NCBI GenBank assembly: GCA_964367905.1
Contig: CAYIZP010000010.1
Coordinates: 1 to 64,000, forward strand
Direction: 5' to 3'
Origin: CAUPWF01 sp964367905
GTDB taxonomy: Bacteria; Bacillota; Clostridia; Lachnospirales; Lachnospiraceae
DNA: 64,000 nucleotides
Under the pieces are notes generated by a model. The model was not told the origin of the DNA. It saw only the letters and a program-made list of their open reading frames with translations, and did no database searches. A program made the translations under genes and the position numbers. Below, in pieces: positions 52,149 to 61,403 of the stretch. Every line of letters begins with the position of its first letter. The stretch's first letter is position 1.

Positions 52149-53714
52149 CTATTTAGTTTCCATAAATTCTTTTAATTGTGTTGTTTGAGATTCTGTAATT
52201 GCTCCCATACCAGCCGCTTCTAATTCCTCTACTACTACTGGTATTGTTTCTACTGGATCCAAAAGTCCTGAAATCAGTGGAACATAATATTCATCATATA
52301 TCTTCGACACTGCTGCCATCTCATCTTCTACCTCTGAGTAATCCCATTGGAACCCTACAATCGGAGACGGCTCTGCAAAGTCCGCATACGCTGTAGCTTG
52401 TTCCTTAAATTCTGCTCCCATAAATGGTGAAGGTAGTGAATTTAACGGGTTAGGATAGGTCCAGAACTGGTGTAATCCACCATATGTAGTATTTGTTGTA
52501 TCCTCGCCCTCCATGAATTGAGCAACACCATCTTCTTCTGTATAGTTTACGTCTTTAATTCCATCTGTTAATAATGTAGAAACATCTGGGTCTGTATAAA
52601 GTGCCTGTAATACGGTCCATGACGCGTCTTTGTTCGCACTATTCGAGCTAATACCGTAGCTTACTACATTGTTGATATTCGAATAAGCAATGGATGGTCC
52701 AAGGGATGCCGACGGAATCGAATCGATATTGTCTGTCAACGGCGCTGGGGCTTTGTATCCATTTCCTTGTTGTCTTACGATAAATGCAAACGCCTCGCCA
52801 TTTTGAATGTAAGTACCACCTGAAATCGAGTTGCTTAATACATCTGGTAAAACCAATCCATCATTGTACCACTTATATGCATACGAGCAAATTTCCATAA
52901 ATGCATCCGTTTCAAATACTGATTTTGTCTGAATGTTATTTACATCAAAATCTTCATCAAACATTGGAACAACCCCATAACGACCTCTCTCGTCTGCCAT
53001 TCCATCTCCAAAATACCATACGTCCATCAACTTGCTTGGTTCAACCCCTGGCACTAACGCATACATATCCGGGTATTTCTCTTTTACTTGGTACAATAAC
53101 TCGTCTACCTTCTCGATCGAATCGATCGACTGTGGGTCAATATCCATCTCTTCAATAACTTTCTCAGACATAAATAGTGCTGACTCTTGTCCATCCCACC
53201 ATTTTCTAGGTAAGCTATATACTTGTCCATCGAATGTAGTTGCCATCAAATCCTCTGGCGAGAATATCTCATTGAATTCCGCCGACGCTTCTGCGATATA
53301 TCCATCTAACGGCTCTAACTGTCCATTGTTAACAAATGCTGCTAATGGAGAGTTTAAGATTGCAATAACATCAACCTCATCAGTAGTCAATGCTAAGTTC
53401 GTCTGTTGTGTCCAGTTTCCTAAATCAATATAGTTTAATTTTAGTTGAACCCCGTATCTCTCAGCCAAGATTTTATTGATTTCAGCTTCAACATTAGCAA
53501 TTCCTTCATCTGTAAAGTTTGAAACCCTTGGAATATGTACTCCAACTGTTTTCATATCCCCAGATGCCGCATCACCTTCTGCACTTCCACCTTCTGCTTC
53601 TTTGCTCTCCGCACTTCCACCTTCAGCTTCTCCTCCGCCTGATCCACATCCAACCGCACCAAGTGTGAGTGTCGCTGCCATCAATAGCGCTACGATTCTT
53701 TTCCAATTTCTCAT
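52149..53714 (-). CDS. Extracellular sugar-binding lipoprotein (LplA-like)
   Basis: A 521-residue family 1 solute-binding protein. The signal peptide ends LGAVGCGSG, then a Gly/Ser/Glu-rich repeat linker with EAEGGSAE twice leads to the binding fold. The length and the aromatic-rich C-terminal half suit oligosaccharide binders of the LplA type. It heads the operon with LplB/LplC permeases, a sulfatase, GH78 and a two-component pair. A terminator at 53822-53874 separates it from the previous operon. Confidence 0.92.
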   Translation of the reverse strand: MRNWKRIVALLMAATLTLGAVGCGSGGGEAEGGSAESKEAEGGSAEGDAASGDMKTVGVHIPRVSNFTDEGIANVEAEINKILAERYGVQLKLNYIDLGNWTQQTNLALTTDEVDVIAILNSPLAAFVNNGQLEPLDGYIAEASAEFNEIFSPEDLMATTFDGQVYSLPRKWWDGQESALFMSEKVIEEMDIDPQSIDSIEKVDELLYQVKEKYPDMYALVPGVEPSKLMDVWYFGDGMADERGRYGVVPMFDEDFDVNNIQTKSVFETDAFMEICSYAYKWYNDGLVLPDVLSNSISGGTYIQNGEAFAFIVRQQGNGYKAPAPLTDNIDSIPSASLGPSIAYSNINNVVSYGISSNSANKDASWTVLQALYTDPDVSTLLTDGIKDVNYTEEDGVAQFMEGEDTTNTTYGGLHQFWTYPNPLNSLPSPFMGAEFKEQATAYADFAEPSPIVGFQWDYSEVEDEMAAVSKIYDEYYVPLISGLLDPVETIPVVVEELEAAGMGAITESQTTQLKEFMETK

Positions 53715-53821
53715 AATTCTCTCCTTCTCTCTTTTATTTTTAACTTGTACCTATCATAACCTCATATGTCTTCCATTTCTATTTCATTTCCGTTATAAAA
53801 TTATTGTTTTTCAGTAATATT

Positions 53822-53874
53822 GAAAAAAAGATGTCATTCACTCACAATTTAACAATTGCAGGCAAATAACATCT
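53822..53874 (-). terminator. Rho-independent terminator after the sulfatase genes
   Basis: On the minus strand AGATGTTATT (53874-53865) pairs with AATGACATCT (53838-53829) with one G-U pair, followed by seven T. It closes the 62732-to-53888 operon. Confidence 0.7.
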
Positions 53875-53887
53875 CATCTCTTTCCAC

Positions 53888-55285
53888 CTATTCAATGGTT
53901 GGTTTTCGATTGAAATAATTCTGACTTCGGTTGAACTCCTCGATATCTCCATGTTTTTTCACAAACTCTAAGCCATCTAACAGTTCGTCATTCTTCTCTA
54001 TGTGCTCCGACAACAACTTCCATAGTTCTTCTTGAACTGTTCTATATTCGCTTCTCTTAGCAAGGTTGTCTTGTTGATACGGGTCTTTTTCATTATCAAA
54101 CAATAACCAATCGCGTTCCTTGGCTGTTACGGCATAGGTATATTGCTTTGTTCGAATTGCCCTCCATGCCTTTCCACCTTTATCTCCCCAGTTATGTGCC
54201 GGAAAGTATTCGCTCAGATAAGCACTTTCATAGCTCTTTGCTTGTGGATCTAGAAATAACTGATGTAGGTCGACTCCATCGGTCGGTACCGTAAACTCCT
54301 CGCCTACCAAGCCTGCGATGCTCACTGGAATATCATTTAAGCCGATTAACTCATGGCAAATCCCGTGATAGATATGGTCTTTCCAGTATGCAATCAGTGG
54401 AATCGCAATAGACTCTTCAAATGGCACTTGCTTGTCAAGCATCCCCTGACTCCCTAACATATCCCCATGGTCTGAACTATACATAATAATTGTGTTCTCT
54501 AATTGTCCTGTCTCTCGCAGCAACCCTACCATCTTTCCCACTTGCTCATCAATCGCAGAAATATGCCCATAATATCCCTTTGCATTTTCTCGGTATTCCT
54601 CTGTGTCGAAATACTCATTCAGATTCAATGCCACTAGCTTCTTGAATAAAATCTTATCTTTTGCATTCTTCCGTAGTGGTATATCCGATTCCATGTATGG
54701 TGCAAGATACTCTTCTGTAATCGCTTGATGCGGGTCATGGGGCGTGGCAAAGGATACATACAATGCCCAGGGCTGTTCTCCTTCTCCATTCCGCTGAATA
54801 AATTCTCGCGCTAATTTTCCATAGACAACTGGCTCATATCCCTCTACGATATGTTTTTGATCCTCTTCATCGTAGTAATAAGGGCTGAGATACTGGTGGT
54901 TGCAATTATGAACCTTCCACTCTGTGAATCCTAATCTCTTTTCTTTTGGAATAGCCTGATCTCTTGGCACTCCGTTCAAATGCCACTTTCCATAATATCC
55001 TGTGTGGTATCCTGCTTGATTCAATACATCTGCGATACTCATACAGCTTGGATCAATCGCCATATCATTCATAAGTGCACCATGTTTGTTTGGATAAAGC
55101 CCCGTTAATAAGGTGCCTCTTGCCGGTACACAGACTGGAGAATTGGAGACACAATGATTAAATCTTACCCCTTCCTCTGCAAGTGCATCTAAATTCGGGG
55201 TCATCACGTCTTGATGTCCATAGCACCCCACATCGAACTTTCTATGTTGATCTGAAAATACAAATAGTATATTTGGTTTCTTCAT
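53888..55285 (-). CDS. Sulfatase (S1 family), Cys-type, CVPAR
   Basis: A 465-residue sulfatase without a signal peptide. N-terminal metal site PNILFVFSDQHR; formylglycine Cys C52 in NSPVCVPARGTLLTG; HGDMLGSQGMLDKQ carries further metal ligands, and WHLNGVP is near the active site. The CxPxR box is kept with Ala for Ser. It is the last gene before the terminator and lies 22 bp after another sulfatase. The substrate is unknown; the family covers many sulfated sugars. Confidence 0.92.
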   Translation of the reverse strand: MKKPNILFVFSDQHRKFDVGCYGHQDVMTPNLDALAEEGVRFNHCVSNSPVCVPARGTLLTGLYPNKHGALMNDMAIDPSCMSIADVLNQAGYHTGYYGKWHLNGVPRDQAIPKEKRLGFTEWKVHNCNHQYLSPYYYDEEDQKHIVEGYEPVVYGKLAREFIQRNGEGEQPWALYVSFATPHDPHQAITEEYLAPYMESDIPLRKNAKDKILFKKLVALNLNEYFDTEEYRENAKGYYGHISAIDEQVGKMVGLLRETGQLENTIIMYSSDHGDMLGSQGMLDKQVPFEESIAIPLIAYWKDHIYHGICHELIGLNDIPVSIAGLVGEEFTVPTDGVDLHQLFLDPQAKSYESAYLSEYFPAHNWGDKGGKAWRAIRTKQYTYAVTAKERDWLLFDNEKDPYQQDNLAKRSEYRTVQEELWKLLSEHIEKNDELLDGLEFVKKHGDIEEFNRSQNYFNRKPTIE

Positions 55286-55307
55286 ACCTTCTCTCCTCGT
55301 AATAAGT

Positions 55308-56834
55308 CTACCTTCCCGAAAAATGATTGGTCAACCATTTGAATTCATAACTGTCCTTTTGGTTAATCGAGGTTTCATAACCTGGTATATGAGGAATGGT
55401 AGCGGGCAAATCTTGAAACAACAGATATGCATCCGGACTGCGATTCATGGATTGCTTTCCATACTTTCTCCATCTTCCATTCTCTACCGCATCCTCATAT
55501 CCTGCTTCTTCAAAATACGTGATTAACTTATTGCGCATCTCTTCTGTCTTACCCATGTATAATGGATTGTAGGCACGATTTTGTAGTTCGTCTGGGTCCA
55601 CCTTGGCATCAAACAAATACTCCTTCTCATCTGGTGCTGAGTAAATATACTTGTACCTCTCATCGGTAATCATATAGGCTGCATATTCCTTTGATTCATA
55701 TTGCCCTATGATGGATTCTCTCTCCTCTTCTCCCGTCATAATGCGTCGTAAGCTGACCCCAGACTTTCCGTCTGGAAGTGGAATTCCTGCATAATCCATA
55801 AGAGTTGGATAGATATCTAACAAGGAAACTGGTTTGGTGCAAATCTCCCCTGATGTCTTCCCTGGTTCCCATAATAGCATCGGTATTTTTGCAGCCGAAT
55901 CTAAGAAACATCTCTTTCCAAAACAATTATAATCTCCTAGCATCTCACCATGGTCTGCTGTGAAGATAATGAGGGTCTCTTCTAGGACACCTTCATCCTT
56001 CAACGACTCAATTAATCTACCCAAGTTATAATCTACAAACGAAATCTCCGCATAGTAATGTGCCTTCATCTGACGCACTAGATTTACATCAATCCCATGA
56101 TCCCGATACTTATAGCGATTCTGAAAATGATTCCACAGACTCATCACATCTTCATTGCAAACACCTTGTTTTGGAAGTGGCATATCTGGTCCGCGATATA
56201 GACGATTCCATGGCACTGGTGGAATAAACGGTGGATGCGGCTTCTCGAAAGATGTCATTAGGAAGAACGGGCGATCCTTGTCCCTCTTCTGCACATACTC
56301 GATGCTCTTATCCACTACCCAATGAGAATGATGATGTTCTGGCGGCACTTGCGATACTTGTGGAATATAATACATCTCACTTGCTATCCCCTTGTAATCC
56401 TGCACATAGCCGAAGCCTTCCTTCTTCATATATTGATAATAATCATTCTTCGTCATATCATCGCTTTCATCGCAATTTTGGCGTTCATCAAATCCCCACA
56501 TGGTTGTAAACCCTGTCGGAAATGCGAAATGCATCTTCCCTGCACCAAATGTTTGATAGCCATTCTCTGACAAGGTACACATAAAGCTTTCATTCTCATC
56601 CTCATCTGGCAGAGGATAATTCTCAAAAATCCCCGTCTCATGTGGCATCTTCCCTGTGTGCAGGCAGTAGCGTGCTGGCACACACACGGGACTTGGAGTA
56701 AATGCATTGGTAAAACTCGTCCCGTTTTTCACAAGTTCGTCTAGAACAGGAGTCTTAATAATTGGGTTTCCTAAGGCATGGATGGTATCATGTCTTAGTT
56801 GGTCACAAAATACAAATACAATATTTTTATTCAT
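55308..56834 (-). CDS. Sulfatase (S1 family), Cys-type, CVPAR
   Basis: A 508-residue sulfatase. NIVFVFCDQLRHD forms the N-terminal metal site, C51 in PSPVCVPARYCLHTG is the formylglycine site, and FTADHGEMLGDYN carries the second metal cluster. There is no signal peptide. It differs clearly from the two other sulfatases here, so the locus can remove sulfate from several positions or sugars. It lies 12 bp after the GH106-like gene. Confidence 0.92.
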   Translation of the reverse strand: MNKNIVFVFCDQLRHDTIHALGNPIIKTPVLDELVKNGTSFTNAFTPSPVCVPARYCLHTGKMPHETGIFENYPLPDEDENESFMCTLSENGYQTFGAGKMHFAFPTGFTTMWGFDERQNCDESDDMTKNDYYQYMKKEGFGYVQDYKGIASEMYYIPQVSQVPPEHHHSHWVVDKSIEYVQKRDKDRPFFLMTSFEKPHPPFIPPVPWNRLYRGPDMPLPKQGVCNEDVMSLWNHFQNRYKYRDHGIDVNLVRQMKAHYYAEISFVDYNLGRLIESLKDEGVLEETLIIFTADHGEMLGDYNCFGKRCFLDSAAKIPMLLWEPGKTSGEICTKPVSLLDIYPTLMDYAGIPLPDGKSGVSLRRIMTGEEERESIIGQYESKEYAAYMITDERYKYIYSAPDEKEYLFDAKVDPDELQNRAYNPLYMGKTEEMRNKLITYFEEAGYEDAVENGRWRKYGKQSMNRSPDAYLLFQDLPATIPHIPGYETSINQKDSYEFKWLTNHFSGR

Positions 56835-56846
56835 TCTCTCTCCTTC

Positions 56847-59462
56847 CTATTCCAATACTATTCGAACCGGTCCTAGTAATCCTGATGGTTCTTGCACCAT
56901 GGACCGATCAAAGTAATTATCGCCCTTTTCATGAACATTCGTATTAACCACCTTAATCTCCAAACGATTCTCTTCTGCTAGCAAGTTCGATAGATGAAAG
57001 CGATAAGGTGGAACAATTTTACTTCCTACCTTCTGGTCATTCAAGGTTACATCACAGATCTCATAGACTTCTCCTAAGTGAAGGCATGCCTTCTTCGTCA
57101 ACTGATTTTTCTCTAGCTTAAATTCTGTCTTATATGTAATTTCTCCAGAATAATTTGGCAAACCATCAGGTGCTGCTAGATTTCTAAGCGTAAACATTTG
57201 CTCCAAAACAGATGAAAGGTTCGCATCTGGAACTGTAATCTCCCATTCATCTTCTAATGCTATGACCGCTCCATCCATATCCCAAGTTTCCCTCTTTGGA
57301 ATCGACTGCTCCGATTCTTTTTCTTCTATTATAAAGATGGACTGATATGGTTCTAGTTCAATATAACAGTAACCTTTCTCATTTTTTTCTAATCGATACT
57401 TCTTATCTTCCATGGCATCGTAAGCAATCCATGATTTTCCGTCTGGCATAGTGATGTAGTGCTTGGCAATATTCACCGTACTTTCATTTGTAATAAAATA
57501 CAAATTCTGCTCATCTTTCTCATAATGATAGCAACGGATATCACTATTATAATCATCCAATAGCACATCGTAATATTGTCGATCCTTAAGCCAAGAAATA
57601 ATTGATGAATAATCGCTCGCTTCTGCCTTGCTCGCTTGCAGTTTCTCTAACAGATCCTCTCCGTCTACCTTATAGACTGTTTCTGGATATCCATTCATGA
57701 AGAGAATAGGCAATCCCGCATCTGATAGCGCCACAAGATTTTCCAATAGTTCTTCTGAGATACATTGCATATACGGAATAATTAGAACCTCGTACTGTTC
57801 CTGATTGATACTCAACTTCTCTCCTGATACACTTCTTCTACCTTCATCAATCAAGTAATCTGCTGGGATGATATCCGAGTCAATTTGACTCTCTGCAAGG
57901 ACTCTAACCACCTTCTCAAAAGGCTCATATTCTCCCCCCCATTCCGCTTCCGCATGGTATAACACCGCTGCCGTTGCACGATGTATCCCCTCCGAAAGCA
58001 AGCCACACACTCGATTCGTATATCCCGACCAGAGGTCAAAGTATTGCCACTGTGGATTTTTCCCTCTCGCATAAAAATGCGGTGGGCAATCTGGATCGTG
58101 TTCCCTTGGAGTAAAAGCATGAGGTACCAACAGATTGATTCCACGTACACATACATGATCCGTCAGCCACTTCATGAATTTCAAGCCTAACTGCCAACCA
58201 TATGCACCAAAGATTTCACATAGAGCTATGCCCTCTTTCTTTGGATCTATGTGAGCTGCGGAAGAAGTCATTTTAGAAATCCCCCAATAAAAGAACTCTG
58301 CATTTAGGTAACCAAATGGTGTAGTATATCTTCCCTCTTTTTGATTTGGCCACACCTGATATACCAAGTCCATTCCAGCTGCATCCATCCCCTCCATATT
58401 TCGAAAGAAATGCCCTGCTCCATATCCTAGTCTTGCATGAACCCCATTGTCTTCTACCATATGTCCGATAAATTGAACCGAATGATTTCGACACCAATCT
58501 CCGATCTGTGTCATAAAATTCTCCGAAAACATCTTCGACACCACATTCATATAGCAATAGTGAACATCACGGCAGATCTCATCTTCGTTACTCCATAAGA
58601 ACGGAAGATATTTCGCAAACTCCTTGCCATACTCCTCGCTCAGTAGATCCACCAACCCATCCACATATGGGTAAACCGCACCCGACTTCCACATGGTGCC
58701 CTCATAGCCTGCAGCATTGCCAAATCGCGGCTCATCTGTGAAGAATCCCTTGATGGTATGTCCAAATTCATCCGCATATCGCTTGTAGTGTTCTTCATAC
58801 ACCATGTCAATAAATTGTGCGGTTGCCTCTCTGCTCAATGGGTTGACATAGTCTTTCGTCCACTCTTCCCCACCATTTTTCGTCTTAGTTATAATGAAGA
58901 TTCTCCAGTTCCCCTCTGGAACGTCTACGATAATCTTCCCCTGTTGAAGCGAGGATGTGAGATCAATGATAGAATCTACATCTAAGCTTTCCTGACCATT
59001 CTTTCGCTTCGCCATAAGCACACAGATGAGCTCCTCTGCCTCACCACTATCTAGGTTGTGAACACCCTCCGCCACACTTGGCTCTAACCAAGCCTTCACG
59101 TTAATTGACGCTTGATTTCTTGGTCCACATACATCAATATGATGTTCTGCCAGATAACATTTTACATATTCTGGATAGAGCATCTTGATTTTCCCAGCAC
59201 CAAGTCCACTCGGATAGGAACTATCATCAAAAATCCACACTTCCATACTTCTTTTCTGTGCGGCTTCTATGATAATATCTAAATCTCTCCACCACCCATA
59301 ACTAAGAAAGTCTGGGTGTGGACGTGCCTCGACAATGAATCCTCCGATTCCTTTCTGGTGCATCTGCTCGATTTCTTCAACCAAAACCTCTTCGCTCTCC
59401 CCGTGTTGCCAGAACAGAGGTCTTAGATAACTCTTCTCTTTCGATTCATTTGATACATTCAT
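56847..59462 (-). CDS. GH106-like glycoside hydrolase (putative alpha-L-rhamnosidase)
   Basis: An 871-residue protein opening YLRPLFWQHGESEEVLVEEI with GIGGFIVEARPHPDF and VWIFDDSSYPSGLGAGKI, a TIM-barrel pattern seen in GH106-type and related glycosyl hydrolases. GFFTDEPRFGN and FIGHMVEDNG hold candidate acidic residues. A C-terminal beta-sandwich follows (LHLGEVYEICDVTLNDQKVG). There is no signal peptide. With two sulfatases and an importer in the same operon it would cleave a sulfated oligosaccharide in the cytoplasm. The family call is from pattern; the substrate (rhamnose, fucose or uronate linkage) is open. Confidence 0.72.
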   Translation of the reverse strand: MNVSNESKEKSYLRPLFWQHGESEEVLVEEIEQMHQKGIGGFIVEARPHPDFLSYGWWRDLDIIIEAAQKRSMEVWIFDDSSYPSGLGAGKIKMLYPEYVKCYLAEHHIDVCGPRNQASINVKAWLEPSVAEGVHNLDSGEAEELICVLMAKRKNGQESLDVDSIIDLTSSLQQGKIIVDVPEGNWRIFIITKTKNGGEEWTKDYVNPLSREATAQFIDMVYEEHYKRYADEFGHTIKGFFTDEPRFGNAAGYEGTMWKSGAVYPYVDGLVDLLSEEYGKEFAKYLPFLWSNEDEICRDVHYCYMNVVSKMFSENFMTQIGDWCRNHSVQFIGHMVEDNGVHARLGYGAGHFFRNMEGMDAAGMDLVYQVWPNQKEGRYTTPFGYLNAEFFYWGISKMTSSAAHIDPKKEGIALCEIFGAYGWQLGLKFMKWLTDHVCVRGINLLVPHAFTPREHDPDCPPHFYARGKNPQWQYFDLWSGYTNRVCGLLSEGIHRATAAVLYHAEAEWGGEYEPFEKVVRVLAESQIDSDIIPADYLIDEGRRSVSGEKLSINQEQYEVLIIPYMQCISEELLENLVALSDAGLPILFMNGYPETVYKVDGEDLLEKLQASKAEASDYSSIISWLKDRQYYDVLLDDYNSDIRCYHYEKDEQNLYFITNESTVNIAKHYITMPDGKSWIAYDAMEDKKYRLEKNEKGYCYIELEPYQSIFIIEEKESEQSIPKRETWDMDGAVIALEDEWEITVPDANLSSVLEQMFTLRNLAAPDGLPNYSGEITYKTEFKLEKNQLTKKACLHLGEVYEICDVTLNDQKVGSKIVPPYRFHLSNLLAEENRLEIKVVNTNVHEKGDNYFDRSMVQEPSGLLGPVRIVLE

Positions 59463-59486
59463 ATACTACTCCTTTAACTATAATAA

Positions 59487-59529
59487 AATAGTTTCCTTTT
59501 TACATCTTAGCAGACGAAAGAAAACTATT
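59487..59529. terminator. Stem-loop between permease and GH106-like genes
   Basis: On the minus strand AATAGTTTTCTTT (59529-59517) pairs with AAAGGAAACTATT (59499-59487) over 13 bp with one G-U pair, followed by TTAT. It splits transport genes from hydrolase genes in the operon. Confidence 0.6.
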
Positions 59530-59583
59530 CTACTATATTTCTGTTGTATTGTTATTTCTTTTCCGCTCTAAAAGTTTCTATAT

Positions 59584-60423
59584 CTATCCCTTCACACCTC
59601 CTGAAGTCACACCTACTACAAAATACTTTTGAGCAAACGCAAATAATAGGAATAACGGAATTAAAATCATAATAATAGCAGCACATAGAAGTGGCCATTG
59701 TGTACCAAACTCTCCTTGGAAATTCAAAAGTCCAACAGTTAATGGTATTCCTTTGTCTGTCATTAGGGTTGCAATTTGCGCCCACATTAGTTCTCCCCAA
59801 GCAAAGGTGAAATTCATAACAGCACAGGTCATAACAGCACTTTTCATAAGCGGCAAGATTACTTTAAACATGGTGTTCACTTCTCCACTTCCATCTATCC
59901 GTGCAGCTTCTAGCAATTCTCCCGGTATGGATTGAAAAAAGTTTTTCATAATAATGATTGTTCCCGATAGAGACCATCCTACATATGCTAATATTTGTGC
60001 AAGATATGTAACATCAATAATATGCGTTTTTGTTACAATTAGATACAGCGGTATTACCATTGTTTCAGCCGGTAGAGTTTGAATTGCCATCAAGCATAAC
60101 AATATAATCTCCACACGTGGAACCTTTAAACGTGCCAATGCATAGGCGCACAAGACTGCTAAAATCTGTATGATAACCACCGTACTTATTGTAATTATAA
60201 TACTGTTAAGAAAATAATCTCCGATTTTTCCTGTAATGAATGACTCAAAGTAATTCTCCAATCCAAATGTTGTTGGAATGGCCCATACATCCGCATAAAA
60301 TTCATTCATTGATTTAAACGAAGTAATTCCCGAAAAATAAAGTGGAATAAAACATATTACTGTTGATGTTAAGAGTATACATCTGATTACCCATTTGGAT
60401 ATTGAAATTTTCTTAATATTCAT
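59584..60423 (-). CDS. Sugar ABC transporter permease (MalG-type)
   Basis: A 279-residue six-helix permease with the EAA loop LLEAARIDGSGEVNTMFKVILP and C-terminal FVVGVTSGGVKG. Its start overlaps the end of the upstream permease by 11 bp. It is the MalG half of the third CUT1 importer in the window. Confidence 0.93.
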   Translation of the reverse strand: MNIKKISISKWVIRCILLTSTVICFIPLYFSGITSFKSMNEFYADVWAIPTTFGLENYFESFITGKIGDYFLNSIIITISTVVIIQILAVLCAYALARLKVPRVEIILLCLMAIQTLPAETMVIPLYLIVTKTHIIDVTYLAQILAYVGWSLSGTIIIMKNFFQSIPGELLEAARIDGSGEVNTMFKVILPLMKSAVMTCAVMNFTFAWGELMWAQIATLMTDKGIPLTVGLLNFQGEFGTQWPLLCAAIIMILIPLFLLFAFAQKYFVVGVTSGGVKG

Positions 60424-61315
60424 ATGTTTCTCCTTTCAATAATTTCCGTACAGAAATAATTATAATCATAACTAACACAGTAAAGCACAAGCTAAGTGCT
60501 GCACTTGCACCAAATTCATTATGGGTAAATGCTGTTTCAATCATCTTGATTGGCGCTGTTTTAGAAAAATCTCCTGGTCCACCCTTTGTAAGTGACCATA
60601 CCATATCATAGGTCTTAAACGACCACAAAAGCATCATTGAAAACGTGAGCTGAATGGTAGGCTTCAGTAATGGCAAGATAATGTACTTTACTTCTGTTCC
60701 ATAATGAGATCCGTCAATTTTTGCTGATTCGAATAAGGATGTGGGAATTGCCAATAATCCTCCATACACTAGCATCATGATAATTCCACTAAATCTCCAT
60801 CCCTGTACTGCTGCCACAGAAATCAATACAGTATTTGGATCTGCTAACCATGCATGTTGCAAACTTTCTAATCCTATCAATCCAAGAAACCCATTTAAAA
60901 GTCCAATATCAGGTGCCAAAATAAATGTAAATAGTAATCCGATAACTGTCATCGGAATCATACTTGGAATGTAAAATACAAATCTATAAAATGCAGCTTC
61001 TTTTCTCCCCATCCTATAGATAAAAATAGCACACAAGGTTCCCAATATCATCGCTTCTGCAGTAGAAAACAAGGCGATAAACAACGAATTTTTGATACTA
61101 TTTAGGACTTTTGCATTTGCGAGTGTCTCCATATAATTAGAGATGCCAACAAACTCCATAGGTCCGTTTCCATTCCATTCGTGTAATGACAATAGAATAT
61201 TCCAAAGAATTGGTACTACTACGACAAATGCAATCACGCAAAATGCTGGTAACATAAAAAGGATTCCCACTGTAGTAATTTTCCGATTCAACTTAGGTTT
61301 ATTTTTTGTGTTCAA
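60413..61315 (-). CDS. Sugar ABC transporter permease (MalF-type)
   Basis: A 300-residue permease with six helices and the coupling loop LFESAKIDGSHYGTEVKYIILP. The start is TTG at 61315, preceded by AAAGGAG at seven bases. This is one of three TTG-started first permeases in the window, a possible brake on permease synthesis relative to the binding protein. Confidence 0.91.
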   Translation of the reverse strand: MNTKNKPKLNRKITTVGILFMLPAFCVIAFVVVVPILWNILLSLHEWNGNGPMEFVGISNYMETLANAKVLNSIKNSLFIALFSTAEAMILGTLCAIFIYRMGRKEAAFYRFVFYIPSMIPMTVIGLLFTFILAPDIGLLNGFLGLIGLESLQHAWLADPNTVLISVAAVQGWRFSGIIMMLVYGGLLAIPTSLFESAKIDGSHYGTEVKYIILPLLKPTIQLTFSMMLLWSFKTYDMVWSLTKGGPGDFSKTAPIKMIETAFTHNEFGASAALSLCFTVLVMIIIISVRKLLKGETYEY

Positions 61316-61354
61316 ATTAAGTCTCCTTTCACATTGAGTCTTACAAAATCAAAA

Positions 61355-61386
61355 GAGACTGCCGCTTAATGAGATGCAGCAGTCTC
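61355..61386. terminator. Stem-loop between binding-protein and permease genes
   Basis: GAGACTGC (61355-61362) and GCAGTCTC (61379-61386) are perfect 8-bp inverses around a 16-base loop. It is 17 bp past the binding-protein stop on the minus strand. Confidence 0.55.
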
Positions 61387-61403
61387 CTGATAATCATGTC
61401 TTC

